Shown: one piece after another, positions 14,157-27,000 of the stretch
Position numbering within the stretch: position 1 is the stretch's first letter
How the letters are laid out: each line of letters begins with the position of its first letter
From: Sisyra terminalis
Lineage: Eukaryota > Arthropoda > Insecta > Neuroptera > Sisyridae
Length of the DNA stretch: 64,000 nt
Direction of reading: 5' to 3'
Assembly (NCBI GenBank): GCA_958496175.1
Contig: OY292277.1
Coordinates: 42,543,050 to 42,607,049, forward strand
Translations under genes and position numbers: made by a program
Notes under the pieces: generated by a model
What the model was told of the DNA's origin: nothing
What the model saw: the letters and a program-made list of their open reading frames with translations, nothing else
Databases searched by the model: none

Positions 14157-14790
14157 GTTTCTCTGCGCTGGGTCTACTAGAAACTATTGTACCTCAGCTT
14201 TGTTTTTGGTTTCAATTAGGGATGCAAACGATACATCGATTTTTTCAAACATTTATATATCGTTCATAAACATCGATGTTTTAACATCGATATTGAAACC
14301 CAAAACATCGATGATACATATACCATTCTTCATGAGCGATGTTTTTTAAACAATATTTTATCAAAGCGCCAGATTCCATTGCGTTCATGATCAACAGCTA
14401 TGTATACACATAAACACATAAACTAGCAACAGGTTAGGATAGATAATAATCTAAAGGCGTTAGATTATAAGCTGACGAAGGTTACAATTTTGCGGTATCG
14501 TATATTATTATTTAAGAAATATTTTATATAAATATATTTACATAAATAGTGGTAAGAGACATTGAAAAAAATCGATATATCTTTCATAAAATTCGATGTT
14601 TTTAACATCGATGTTTCATTTTTCAAATTATCGATGTTTTATAAGTAATGTTACATCCCTATTTCCAATTGGTCAGGTCTGTTTCTGAGATAAATCTCAG
14701 TAAACAGCCAATTAGATTTTTATGTATATTTCCCAGTTAATTATTAAAAATATCGTTAATTCCATTTTCCCTTTAGTTGGTTATCCTGTT
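14157..14790 (-). mobile_element. Decayed copy of the same I-type LINE tail, split by a MITE
   Basis: 14157-14217 and 14662-14790 together match the LINE tail at 26.84-27.01 kb (CCAATTGGTCAGGTCTG, AATCTCAGTAAACAG, TTTCCCAG). The hAT-like MITE at 14218-14661 sits between them. Confidence 0.7.
14218..14661. mobile_element. hAT-like MITE with repeated AACATCGATG boxes
   Basis: The ends are TAGGGATGCAAACG and TGTTACATCCCTA. The flanks TTTCAAT and TTTCCAAT look like an 8-bp duplication with one lost base. AACATCGATG or its part ATCGATG recurs near both ends, as expected for transposase-binding repeats. Confidence 0.75.
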
Positions 14791-16264
14791 TTGAAATAAC
14801 GATTCTCAAAAATCACTACTTCTCTACTTTGCACGAAAAAATATCTAATTGCAGAACCATAAGTATAGCTAAACATGTATTTTTTAAAAAGGTACCTACC
14901 CAAAGTAATGGCTCCTAGTATTCATCATTAATATTCTCCAAATTGTAATTATGTTGCACTTAGTTTTAGTCTTTAGTCAAAAATTTCTAAAAAGTTCAAA
15001 AATTTCTGAAACGTTCGTTCATAAAACGATAAGCAATTAAATTCCAACGCCTCTGATAATAATAAGTTGCACAAATTTACATTTATGTCTTATTTACATT
15101 GTTGTAAACATAAATAACCTTACCTACTGCCAACAGAATAGAAGATTGAAATTTACAAACATTGAAAAGTATGAAATATTTTACTTATAAAACATATTAG
15201 TGTATATTTTAGCCTTTTATTATATAGTTATGGTCATTATTATGATATAAATTCTATCTACACCATAAAGAACAAATGATTATATAATAACTTTAAATTT
15301 TATTGCCTAGGTATATAGTACTTGTGAATACAAAAATAATAAGCTAATAAAATAATGGACTAAAGACAATTATAAGTAATATAATAAATATGAACGGTTA
15401 ATTATTTTCGCTATTATTAGTTTCGGCCAAATTTAAACAAAAAATCCTCACTAAAGTTACAAAAGTTTGGTCAAGTCATCATTAAAAAATTTTAAGTTAT
15501 TAAAAAAACCCTAGAGTCCAACTAAAGACAGATTTTAGACCGAAGCCGCTGGTTCGGTATTCGGCTGAAACCGAAGCTTATTATTAATTAGTTTAAACAG
15601 AAATTTCCCAAAATATGAAACTTGAAATAAAACTACTGAAAACTTACAAGAAGCTGCATAACTCTAACAAAAATGTAAACGGTTTAAGTTTCAACTTGGC
15701 TAATCATAATGGAAACAAAAAGTAAAAATCCTATACATTTTTTATCAATTAAATAAAAAGGAAATAGGTTCCCGTAGGAATGGTGGTTAAATTTCCCCTC
15801 AAACCTACAACGATTCGCAAACGCTCGTTCAAGATCGTCAGTTTTTGATGACTACGACAAACTTTCGATTTCAACCAAACTAACTTAAAATATGAAAATT
15901 ATTTCAAGATTACATTTTCAGTCGTCATTCCCTCACATTGAAGAAAGATAGAGCTATTTACTATATCTTAATAATAACTGCACAGTTAAGTAGGTTGTCA
16001 AAGACAATAAACTTACACAAAAATTCAGATGTAACAAAAGTTTATGTACTAAGATTTTTGAAGTTATACTTCATTTCGTCATTCCTTCATTTCAAATTGA
16101 ACCGAGGGAATGACGATTTATGAGGTAATAGCTTATAAACAAGTCGAACTTGACTTTTTTTATTTCTTTGCTTAATGAATCTTTAAATTCACCGTTTTTT
16201 CCTGTTTAAAGATGAAAACATCATTCATATTGATTTCCATTCTTTCATGTCTAAATCGATGTAC

Positions 16265-16620
16265 CTATAATGTAAAGGATATATCAGGATCTGGTAGATC
16301 AAACAAATTAGCAGTGTTTTCATTTACTCCAATTGCAACGTTTCGTTGATGTTCTTCCAACTTCATCAGGTAACTTGTAAATATTAGATAAAAACTTATA
16401 GTCCCATGATTTAAAACAAATTCATACGCCAGAATTGTTGGTGAAACACAAGTCTGACGAATGAATTTATGTTAAATCATGAGACTTTGTGTTTTTATCT
16501 AATATTTACAAGTTGCCTGATGAAGTTGGAATAACATCAACGAAACGTTGCAATTGTAGTAAATGAAAACACTGCTAATTTGTTTGGTCTACCACATCCT
16601 GATATATTCTTTACATTATC
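16265..16620. mobile_element. Foldback element with hammerhead-like cores, copy 1
   Basis: The arms are about 150 bp with scattered differences around a small loop. The right arm on + has CTGATGA at 16517-16523 and GAAA at 16542-16545. The 18 bases between can fold GTTG/CAAC. Bases before CTGATGA (AGTTGC) pair with those after GAAACGTT (GCAATT) as a helix I. The left arm holds the same motif on - (16337-16370). The arrangement matches hammerhead ribozymes of Penelope-like elements or retrozymes. No protein is encoded. Confidence 0.7.
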
Positions 16621-16776
16621 ATTCATATTGGTTTTAGTGAAAATTATTGCCATAAGTACAATGCAGAGATACAAATAATTAATTTTGACGAGATAAAACA
16701 ACAAATAACACCTTACAGAAGAGTATTATATTTATATTAATAATACTCGATAAATTGGTTGTGTCCATATTTTACA

Positions 16777-17054
16777 TAATTTTATTTATTTTTAGTCGGA
16801 TAGTGGACATGAAAGGATGTAGATCTATGTACTAATTATTAATTTAGCGACACGTTTCGGTCTTTTATTAGACCTTCATCAGGCTTCTTAATATGAAGTA
16901 CACTGTTTTATTATTGTGATGTATATTGTGTACTTCATATTAAGAAGCCTGATGAAGGTCTAATAAAAGACCGAAACGTGTCGCTAAATTAATAATTAGT
17001 ACATAGATCTACATCCTTTCATGTCCACTATCCGACTAAAAATAAATAAAATTA
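16777..17054. mobile_element. Foldback element with hammerhead-like cores, copy 2
   Basis: Two 127-bp arms (16777-16903 and 16928-17054) show no mismatch by eye around a 24-base loop. On + the right arm has CTGATGA at 16949-16955, a GGTCT/AGACC stem, GAAA at 16973-16976, then CGTGTC. Helix I can form from GAAGC before and GCT after, with a small internal loop and a further six pairs (TATTAA/TTAATA). GTC is a standard hammerhead cleavage triplet. The left arm mirrors this on -. Confidence 0.75.
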
Positions 17055-17812
17055 ATAATACTGTTCAGGCCCAAACTTTTTGTTCTCTATCAAACAATAA
17101 CAGACACGATTCAAAAACCATTCCCTCACTTTAAAAGTTATAAATCATTGTTATAATTCGTCTAAAATAATTTTTTTCTGGAGACCATTATATTGGGTAT
17201 ATCTAGTACACAAATACTATTAACTATCTAACTTCGGAATTTGAAAAGAATCAGTCTTTTAATACTTGCAGTTCTTAGATAATTTAATTTGCTGTCATTT
17301 TTCTTGGTTTGCCAATTTATTTGTAGGAGCCCAGTGGTTTAGAAGCACTGGTTTATCCTACTGTAGGCATGTTTTCTTTGTTTTTGTTCTGTAAGGTCCG
17401 ATTAAAGCAACAATTTCGCACGCTACTAAATCATTAAATCGTACAATTTAATCATTTAGAATGCAAACATAGATTGCATCATTCTCATCATCGCTGCAAT
17501 TTTATATTCGTTTTGATCACGAAAGGAGGAGGAATTGTGTATGTAGTGAATTCAATATTTGTTCATTTCGAGTGTGTGATGTAAGGTTCAAGGCTCCTTC
17601 CTTACATTTATGCATACAATAATAGTAGCTATAACAATAATCACAATGAAAAGAGAAATCTCGTCATGCATATAAAATTAATATACCTTGCACATATACA
17701 CCGAAGGAAACCTACACATACATGTCCATACCCACATACATACTCTTTCACGTCATCCGAACTGCTTGGAAATTTCAAGAACTCAATTCTAACTCAGCAC
17801 TTCTCGTTTCAG
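17055..17812 (+). other. Sequence upstream of the first ZP exon seen
   Basis: It ends in the acceptor TTCTCGTTTCAG. It is probably intron, since the first recognised exon lacks a start and signal peptide. No signal-peptide exon was found between 1 and 17812, so the promoter may lie outside the window. Confidence 0.5.
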
Positions 17813-18024
17813 TGAATCCGAAAATCAAATGCACAGAGGATACGATGCGGGTGGAAATTCCCCAGTCGGAGGACATTCGCTCGATATATCTGGAAGGACT
17901 CAAAGACTATCCGGATAAACAGTGCCACAGCTTCGCTGAACCGAACAGTGGATTAAACATAATCGAATTGTCACTAACGAATATCTTCCAGTGTGGTGTG
18001 ACTCGAATGCTCAACAAAATCACG
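17813..18024 (+). CDS. ZP protein exon, start of ZP-N
   Basis: The acceptor is TTTCAG ending at 17812 and the donor is GT at 18025. The exon enters with two bases of a split codon and leaves in phase 0. It encodes three ZP-N cysteines and begins [12 protein letters not shown]. An open frame runs upstream to 17722, but that part is intronic in character and no signal peptide is visible in it, so I start the exon at the acceptor. Confidence 0.88.
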
Positions 18025-21000
18025 GTATTGTATTTTTGACTAAAATTATGACTAAGCACAACATAGTATGACGAAAGATAAGATTCTCGTAAAAAGCGGA
18101 AGTTTCAAAAAAAAAATACATACATAAATAATAGCTGAGAAATTATGCGATTTTCAGATATGAAAATATGAAGTCAGACAAAAGTTGCATGGTCACAATA
18201 TACACAAACAAATCAGTGAAAACCTAAGAAAAATTACTACTATTAGAAATGCATTATAAGTATAGAGATTGTCTCGAAAAATAAGACAATGAATAATCGC
18301 CATAGGAATGTTTTTTCTTACACTAACCTTTGCCACAAGTCTGAGTATAAACGCATACCATTTCCACACGCAAATCTACGCAAAAATATTCATTTATTTG
18401 AACTTAAACGACTTGTGAAATAAAAAACTAAAAAATTAAATTTCATGAGGGTATTTCAAAAATAATTATCCCGGTACATACAAAATCTTACGTCTTTGTC
18501 TATCTTTTAGTGGCCTTACGTATTTCTACTAAATTAAGTGTACCGAAAAGTAATTTCGTTTTTAAACCTATAGACATTCAGTTGCCATTTATCTGCTCAT
18601 ACATAAGTTATTTCAAAGTGGTACTAAAGACATTTTATGATTAGAATGCCTTATTAATTTATATTTTTATTTTATTTTGAAATCTATATTGAAATGGTAA
18701 GACCAAAAACCCCAAAGGAATACAAATTTGGAACTATCTGCTTTTCAAGTTTCACAGGAAAGCATCGCAAAGTTGATACTAAAACATTTTCAATGTTTAT
18801 CTAAGTGCATTAGATGTTCAGTTCATTAATGTCAAATGAGTTTTTTTTTTTGTTCAAATTCGATTATTTTGATTTCTTCAACTGGTACCAACGAAGAATG
18901 GCAAAAAGTTTAACCAATTAAGAATATTAAGGGGGAATAATAAGAAGTTAAGGGGGAAAATAGTGCCAAATGTATGCCAGAAAGTCGAAGAGTCGTCAAA
19001 TAATCCTAATTAATCTTAATCGATCGGTCAAATACCCAAAAGTGCTCAAAAAAGAAAATTCTATGCTGCAACACGGTAATGCGCAAAACCTCGAAAAAAC
19101 TAATAAATTCAGGGGGGAGTGATATTGCCATACCCACAATAATAGCTCAAAGTTATTCCATCGGATTTCTATTAATTTCAATCGTTACAATATTTACTAA
19201 GTGATAAAATAATTCAAAGCTTAAGTGATGTTCAAAATATAGTTTTCTGATATTTTTCTTGGTAATCAATTGGATTTTACTAGTTTGACATTAAAAATTT
19301 GCACACTAGAAGTCCAAACGATGATACTATTGAGCTTGATTATATCATTGATTTAAAATCAGGAGTTGTAACAAAATTTTATGTTTTAATTGTACATTGA
19401 AAAAACGAAATTACTTTCCGGTATACCTGATAATTAAATTATTCGTCAAGATGTTTGTGTATTTTCCATAACGATAAGAAATATATAATAATAGTAATTA
19501 AAATTCAGTAAGTCAGGTTCACAGATATCGGACTGTTGCGTTATATGAATGATTTATGCAATGAACAACGGAGATAATGTGTTCTAGACCGAAGAGATGC
19601 TACTGCTAGTCGACTAGCTCTCGTTAGTTTTCGTTTTAAGTTGCATTTTCTGGCTGACGCTAAACGCTGACTCTTAGCGTCAAATATAGTCACGTGATTA
19701 AAAATGTAACATATGTGCCAAAATTTTAGCGACAATTGAAGCTTTCGATCGAATGCCAATGTAACAATATAATCACATTATTTTATAGCTATATGTATAT
19801 AATTGGGATTTGCGAGTAATAAGTATTACGTCGACCTAAAGTGTTAACCAGCTAAGTCAATTTTAATAATTTTTCCAGGGGAAAGAAAAAACGAATGTAA
19901 GCTACATAATTTAATAAAGATATCAGGTTCTCGTTGCATGGTGTATTTTGAAATTCCTATATTTAAAGTAATTTATCAGGTTTTCACTCAATAGAATTTG
20001 TATTCCTATCCTAATGGAACAAATAAATAAAAATTATTAAAAATGAACTTAGCAGGTTAACACTTTAAGCCGGCGATTAATACTTGTTTGTAAATATTCA
20101 GCTTATGAGTAATAAATGTACCGACAATTGTACTCTTTTTGGAAATGTATTAATAGAATAAAACTAATAGAATCTGACAAAAAACTAAACAAAATTAAGT
20201 TTATCGCTCCATGTTTTCATTTCAGACGCTAGAAACCAGCGTCTAGCGTCAACATGAAAATACATCTTTAGCCTGACTGCAGTGTCAAAAAAAAAATGAA
20301 ATTTTTCGCTCAGCATATCATGAGTTCATTTCTTTCTTTGATTAGTTTTAGAGTTTACAAAAAATAAGTCATTTAGATAATAGTTTTCACTCTATAAAAA
20401 AAAGTAATGAATATTAACATGTACCCTTAGGGTACGTACCATGTATAGATAATTCATATACATGTTATGAGTAATTAGTCAATTGTAATTAAATACGCAT
20501 TTTTCATTGTAATGCATTTTCTTGAGGCCATTATTGTATAAGTGCCTAGTTTGAGGCGTTTTTATTTCTGTAAGTTTTATAAATCCCATAGAGATTTTGT
20601 ATCACATTTAATATTTGAATCATCAAATAATATTTTTTTTGAACTTTCAATAGTAGAACTAAAGTTTGTAATAAACGACATATAAATAAAATATTGGGAT
20701 TCAAATCTTATGCAATATAATTAACCAAAAGTAAACACAAATATTACATCATTAGTTTATTTTGTACATTTTGCCAAGCTTTAGCAGTTCTTATAAATGA
20801 AAATGAGGTAAATCCCTTTATAAAAGACAATTCATTTGATTGCTACACTTAAAATATGATTAACAAATTTACCAATGCCAATCGTTTCCGAAAGTCATAC
20901 TAAATTCCATGAACATATGTTCGGTTTTGGTTATACTTTCGGCAGATTTTTTGCTGAAACCGAAACTACATCAAAACTTCTAATTTAGAGACGAAAATTA

Positions 21001-24000
21001 CCGAAATCAAAAATTCGATTGAATATTTATTAAGTTTAATAAATTAATGCATTAAAAATTACATTAAAAATCGCCTCAAGTGAAATTTTGATAATTCTTC
21101 CACTTTGCACCCCTTGTTTAGCTTAAACCATGTAAATCTTAGTAAAGTTTTTAAGCTTGACAATATTTTTTTGTCAAATAAAGACATAAAACAAAATTGA
21201 TTCAATTTATCGGGAAATCAATTTTAACTTTGAATAATTTAACCATAAACCGTAATCAAGATAACGTTTTCATTAATTCGTGTCGCTCGTGTCTTAGTTC
21301 TCAAATTGACCCCCTTTTACTAATTGCAGATACTTTGAACACGTTTTTATCAAAAAAAATCTAAGAAATAACATTTTCTCTAAACAAGTTTTCCGCTATA
21401 AACGCTTTAAAATCGACTACTTATCAGATATTCAATATTAAATGCATAATTTAATGATAAAACATAGAGATGATTAATATCGAACACATAAATTTAAAAG
21501 GATATTTTAAGTTATTGCATATAAGTAGGTATTCTAACTGATAAAATAACTGCAAAGTTGAACTCGATTATTTTTTTAAATCGATCATTTTGAAAGAATC
21601 GAAGGATTTTTATTGCTATATATCCGAAAAATTAAAAAGGTCAAAACTTAACTATAGTAGGTATACATAAATTACCGAAAATATACTTACGCCACATATT
21701 TATTCATTTCCAAATATAAAAAGAAGCCATTACAGTTCCTTTTTTAATATTTACATAGATTTATTTACATTATTAGTTGTTTATTTCGAAAGAATTGACT
21801 AATTGTTGCTTATAAACCTGGCAACCAGTACGGTACTCCAAGAAAGAAATTGATTCCTTGACAATTCATCTTTATTAATTTATCTCTTAAAATCTTCAAA
21901 AAAATCAATTTTCAAATATCTACTCTATTTTAAAATAGATAAGTTAAGCTTTACATTTGAAACCGTATCTTATATATAAATTGACTATCTTGCCGTGCGT
22001 CCGTGCAGAATTAGCTATGCGCATGGGCTCTGTTATCCCCACTTACGCATTCAAAACTTTGGTAAGGATACTCACTCACTAATGTATTTATTTGTGAATA
22101 CGTATTTCTGATTTTCAGGTTTACAATATGTGAAAGCCAAAAAAACATAATGCTCATTTATTAACTTAACTTAACCTTTTCAGATATATTAACTTATCAA
22201 AGATTAAATTTTTAAGCAGACCCTAAGTTTTTGTTTCTTATAATAAATCAACTTTGTTTTATACTAAGCAGTAATAACGTTTCGCTTTTAACGGACTTTG
22301 ATTGATTATTAAATTTGAAATTTCGATTGTTTATTAAACGTTATCCCTTACAAACTTTGTTACCGCTTTTCACTCTTTTAGGGGAGAAATTTTCAAAAAC
22401 CCTTTCTTATTATATATCTGCATCGTATAAGGAAAACACTTTCCAAATTTCATTGACACAAATGTGCACTTATATTTGAAAATACAATGTAAAACGAAAA
22501 AAAATAATGACCTTTATGTTAGTTAACATGACTAAAAAGCTATTCGATTTCGCACATTTGGACGTTGTACATACAAAATTGTTGGAAATAGGTGGAGAGC
22601 GTGGAAGTAAATTCGAATATTTTATTTATTTTCAATAACAATAATTGGTTTTCAAATTGTTCTCTAAATACCGAAGAAAAGTTACTATGGAAGATTTTAT
22701 ATTTGAATTGACAATGAAATATATGGCAAAAAATTGCTACCTTAATGCTTTTCAGCCGAATATATAATGACTCCAGATCACAACCATTGATTCATAAAAA
22801 ATGAATTTTAAAAAGTTTGATTGTTGAAAAACGAACCAAAATTTAAAATCGACAATTTGGTATAAGTACTACATAAGTATTAAACTTTCATACTAATTTA
22901 GTGAAATGACGTTATTTAAAATGTTGTCATTAAAATGATATAAAAAAAACACTTATATTTTATTTCTTAATATAATCTTAGATAAACTTTTTTTTATATG
23001 AACGACACTTTGATTATTAAATTTAAAATTTCGATTGTTGATTAACTACATTATCTCATATTAAACATTTTATTAAGATAAAACCTTTAGTTGCGAATGC
23101 AACGGGCAACTACTAGTAATTTATAATGAAACACAAAAATTAAATTGAATCTTCCTAAATCTTAGCTAGTTGAACATTCCAACCAATTTACATTGTTTCA
23201 CAATGAAATACTTTTCCAAATCCAAATGGTTAATGGAATCAATTATCTTGCATTTTAAGTAAAAAAATCTTCACTTATTAAAATAAGTTAACAATATTGC
23301 AATGTAGAAATAAGTAAAATAATAACATAATATTGAAATAAGCCCTACTGTATTAAAACCAGGTCTAACATAAGCCAACAGATAATAACTCCAAGTCCAT
23401 TTCACGCTAAATATTCTTAATACTTCACGCTACATTTTATTAGACAGACATACCAGAAGGCTTCCATACATATATTATAATTAGATTAAGTCCATCATTA
23501 TAAAATAGTTGAAATTTGAAAGACTGAAACATCCTTCGGCTATCAGGAGTTTGTATAACATATACAGCTGTAATAAATTATTTTTCAGCTGTCGTTTTCT
23601 TGTCAAGTCATTGTATTTCACTTAAATCCATACAAGATGAAAAGATCTTTGCAACTTTAAAAACGTTTTAACATCATAATTACGGTAGAAAGAACTGAGT
23701 TTAAGATCACTTTATACCTATAACAAACTAGCAATGCTGACTTATCTCATTGACCAAATATGGTAAAATTGTGGGATAGATTTAACATATGTTTCCTTTT
23801 TTGTAATCTTCCAGAAACGGTTGAGTTTAAACATACATTTATAATAGATATTTTTTTTTGAAACAAATATTTTAATAACACCCTTTTGTTGGTTTCTTGG
23901 ACCACCTTGTATTATACAATCCAAATGAAATTGTAATTTCCTTATCGTAGCTACTATAAATAAGGTAGTTGCAGGCGTATTTGATATGTAATCACAAAGT

Positions 24001-27000
24001 GCTCAAAGTCGAAAAAATCAAGTGTTAAACTATCAATTTAAATCTGCCAACATGACATTATATTATGACACAATAAAATTGTATTAATATTATCGTGAAA
24101 CCAGAAGTATACGCAAAAGACGTTCAAATGAAAAAGTTGTAATCCAATATAGAAGTATGAGTTTCATGCTTATAGGCCTTTAAACGGAATACATTTCCGC
24201 TATTTAATTTATATAAACACTTCAACAATGTTCGCATATTACACGTCAAAACAGTTCTAACTTATATCAAGTATCATAATTGCCTGAAATTTGCATACTG
24301 AAGTTCTAAACTGAATGCAAAATAAATAGGATTTCTATTCAATGTAATTCGAGAAGATTTACGTTCCATGGAATGAAAAGTAGACAAACACGGATCTGTG
24401 AATGATGAAATCATGGAGACCGTGTTTTGACGATACTTAACTCTGATTTTAGCATTTCAAGGGTATAAAAACCCAATATGAGGTTGCATAAAATGTGATT
24501 AACAAGTGACCAATATGACCTGATCTCCCACAACTATTAATCATTATTTATTTTCATTTCCCAATGTAGACTTTGAAAATTGCTGATCGAATCAATTACG
24601 TCAAAATTGTAAACTTGAGAAATGATGACTCATAGTAAATGAAGCCTGATGGAAAATATTTAACCATTGACCCAAAAACTATGAGCTATTCCTTGAAACA
24701 TTAGTGTAATTACAAACTTTGCCAGAAGGCTATAGGTACAGAATGATCCAAAATTAAGTCCACGCATTTTAAGTGCATATATTCTTTAGGCAAAAATTGA
24801 AACTTTTCCAGGTACAAACAATCTTATATATAAATTGACTATCTTGCCGTTCGTGCGTGCAGACGAATACGCTATACGCATGCGCTCTGTTATCTCCACT
24901 TACGCATTCAAAACGTTGGTAAGGATACTCACTCACTAATGTATTTATTTGTGAATACGAATTTCGGATTTTCAGGTTAACAATATGTGAAAGCCAAAAA
25001 ACATAATTCTCACTTATAAACGAATGGCTCTACTTGACATAGTAAAGGCTTTTGATACTCTATGGCATGGGTCGGCAACCTGCGGCCCGCGGGCCGCATG
25101 CGGCCCTCGAGACATCTTGGTGCGGCCCGCAAGATTCTCACCACAACGCACATGACGGACGATATCATACACAATCGTATGAAAGGAAGCAAGAAAAGGA
25201 GCGAAGGAATTTTATTGATTTTATTAACTACAATAAATGTCGTTAAAACATACACTTGGCGTTTTATTTTCAAAACTAAAATATTTGTTCATAAATACTG
25301 TAGGTATACCTACTGCAAGTGTGGCCCGCACTGATCCCCATGAAAAATATTTGACCCTTTTACAACAAAAGGTTGCCAACCCATGCTCTATGGCATATGG
25401 GGCTAATATACAAACTACTGAAAATGAAATTCTCAAGATACATTATAATAATAATATGGAGTTATCTCAAAAAGCGCCAATTTTGTGTGCAAATCAAAAA
25501 TTAAATGTCTAATAGCAGATTAATTAAAGCTGGAGTCCCTCAAAGGTCTATTATGGGACCTATTCTATTTATTCTATATATAAATGATATCCCACGGACA
25601 CCTGAAACTTTCCTTTTCCTATATGCTGACGATACAGCAATTTTTGCATCCTCCTGGAGAGCTGATACAGCTCTCAAGATTTTTTTTAAAAAATGAAAAA
25701 TAAAGGTCAATGATAACAAAACTGAAGGTATCCTATTCACTAGAAGAAGACCCAACAAGCATAAAAAAGTATTAGTAAATGGGAAAAATATAGAATGGGT
25801 AAAAATTGTTAGATACTTGGGGATGCAACTGGATTCCAGACTCAACTTTGCTGAACACATCAAACTAATTAAAAGCAAATTAATGGCCCAAATTAACATA
25901 TTATATCCATTGCCTAACCGACAATCAAGGCTGTCTACCAACAAAAAATTCTTAATTTATAAAACAGTGCTCAGACCAGTGATAACATATGCATGTCCAG
26001 TCTGGAGTTCAGTAAGCAAAACCAAGTATCTGACAATACAGAGTACAAAATAAATTACTAAGAATGCTGGGAAACTACCCAACCAAAAACACGGTATACG
26101 ACCTTCATGATGAATTAAGGATACTACCGCTAGACTTATATATCCTCGCTTTATCCCAGAAATTCTATACAAATTGTAAAAGTGGCCCTAGCCAAATAAT
26201 TAGAAGCATCAGTGACTACACCCTCGATGACCTACTCCACAAATACAGAAAATACAAACATAAAAGAATAAGATATATGCACTGATAGAAGGATTTTTTT
26301 GTATTTAAAAAGATTTGTTAATAGTTAATAAATGATTTGTTAGAGGATCGGTCTTTAACAAATATTTATTAACAGTTAATAAATCATTTATTAACGGCTA
26401 TTTCTTTGTGCCAACCAAATATTTATTAATATTTAATAAATGATTTATTAGAGATAAAGAGATCCATTGCATACTAATAAATGTTGTTAATAGTAAAAAA
26501 ATATTTCTTTTACTCAAAAAAATAGCGGAAAAAGTTTTTAATAAATTGATTTATTAAATACAAAAAAATCCTTCTATCAGTGTGGTCTTATAACAAACCG
26601 AAAGCAGAAACAACATTCAGAGTTTTTTAAGAATTGCCATCTATTTTTCCCCAACTCAAATAAACAACTACAAGATCGTAAACTAATCTTTATCCTAGAT
26701 CAGGATCTACAGACGTTGCTTGGATGGTTTAGTGTATTTTTATTACTATATTTTCAATACCTCAAAAAATACCAACTCTTATTCATAATCTTCTATAATT
26801 TTAGCTATTCATAGACTACGTAAGACTCTTATAACCTTTTTTTTCCTTTGAACTGGGGGCCTCTCATGAGAGTTCCTCTGCGTTGCGTCCTAAAAGGACT
26901 ATTGCGCCCCAGTTTAATTTCAGTTTCAGTTGGCCAGGTCTGCTTCTGATATGAATCTCAGCAGACAGTCAACTGGATCTCTGTGTATGTTTCCCAGCTC

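Larger units (their letters stand above)
11375..16264. other. No supported gene; LINE tail and MITE only
   Basis: Apart from the listed elements at 12.9 and 14.2-14.8 kb, nothing is recognised. The frames at 12.7-13.2 kb are low-complexity. Confidence 0.45.
25017..26800 (+). pseudogene. Jockey-type LINE fragment (reverse transcriptase), broken
   Basis: Recognisable RT motifs appear in order: [12 protein letters not shown] (25030-25065), LIYKLL just after the hAT insert, [14 protein letters not shown] (from 25532), then [10 protein letters not shown] (25615-25647) with the catalytic DD pair. The thumb region ([21 protein letters not shown]) follows in other frames. Stops and frameshifts are many, and the endonuclease and 5' part are missing. 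Two elements have inserted in it, at 25066 and 26280. Confidence 0.85.

Noticed and set aside
17722..17812. Start of the ZP protein at ATG 17722
   Set aside because: The peptide before 17813 has no signal peptide and a good acceptor precedes the conserved part, so it is read-through of intron.
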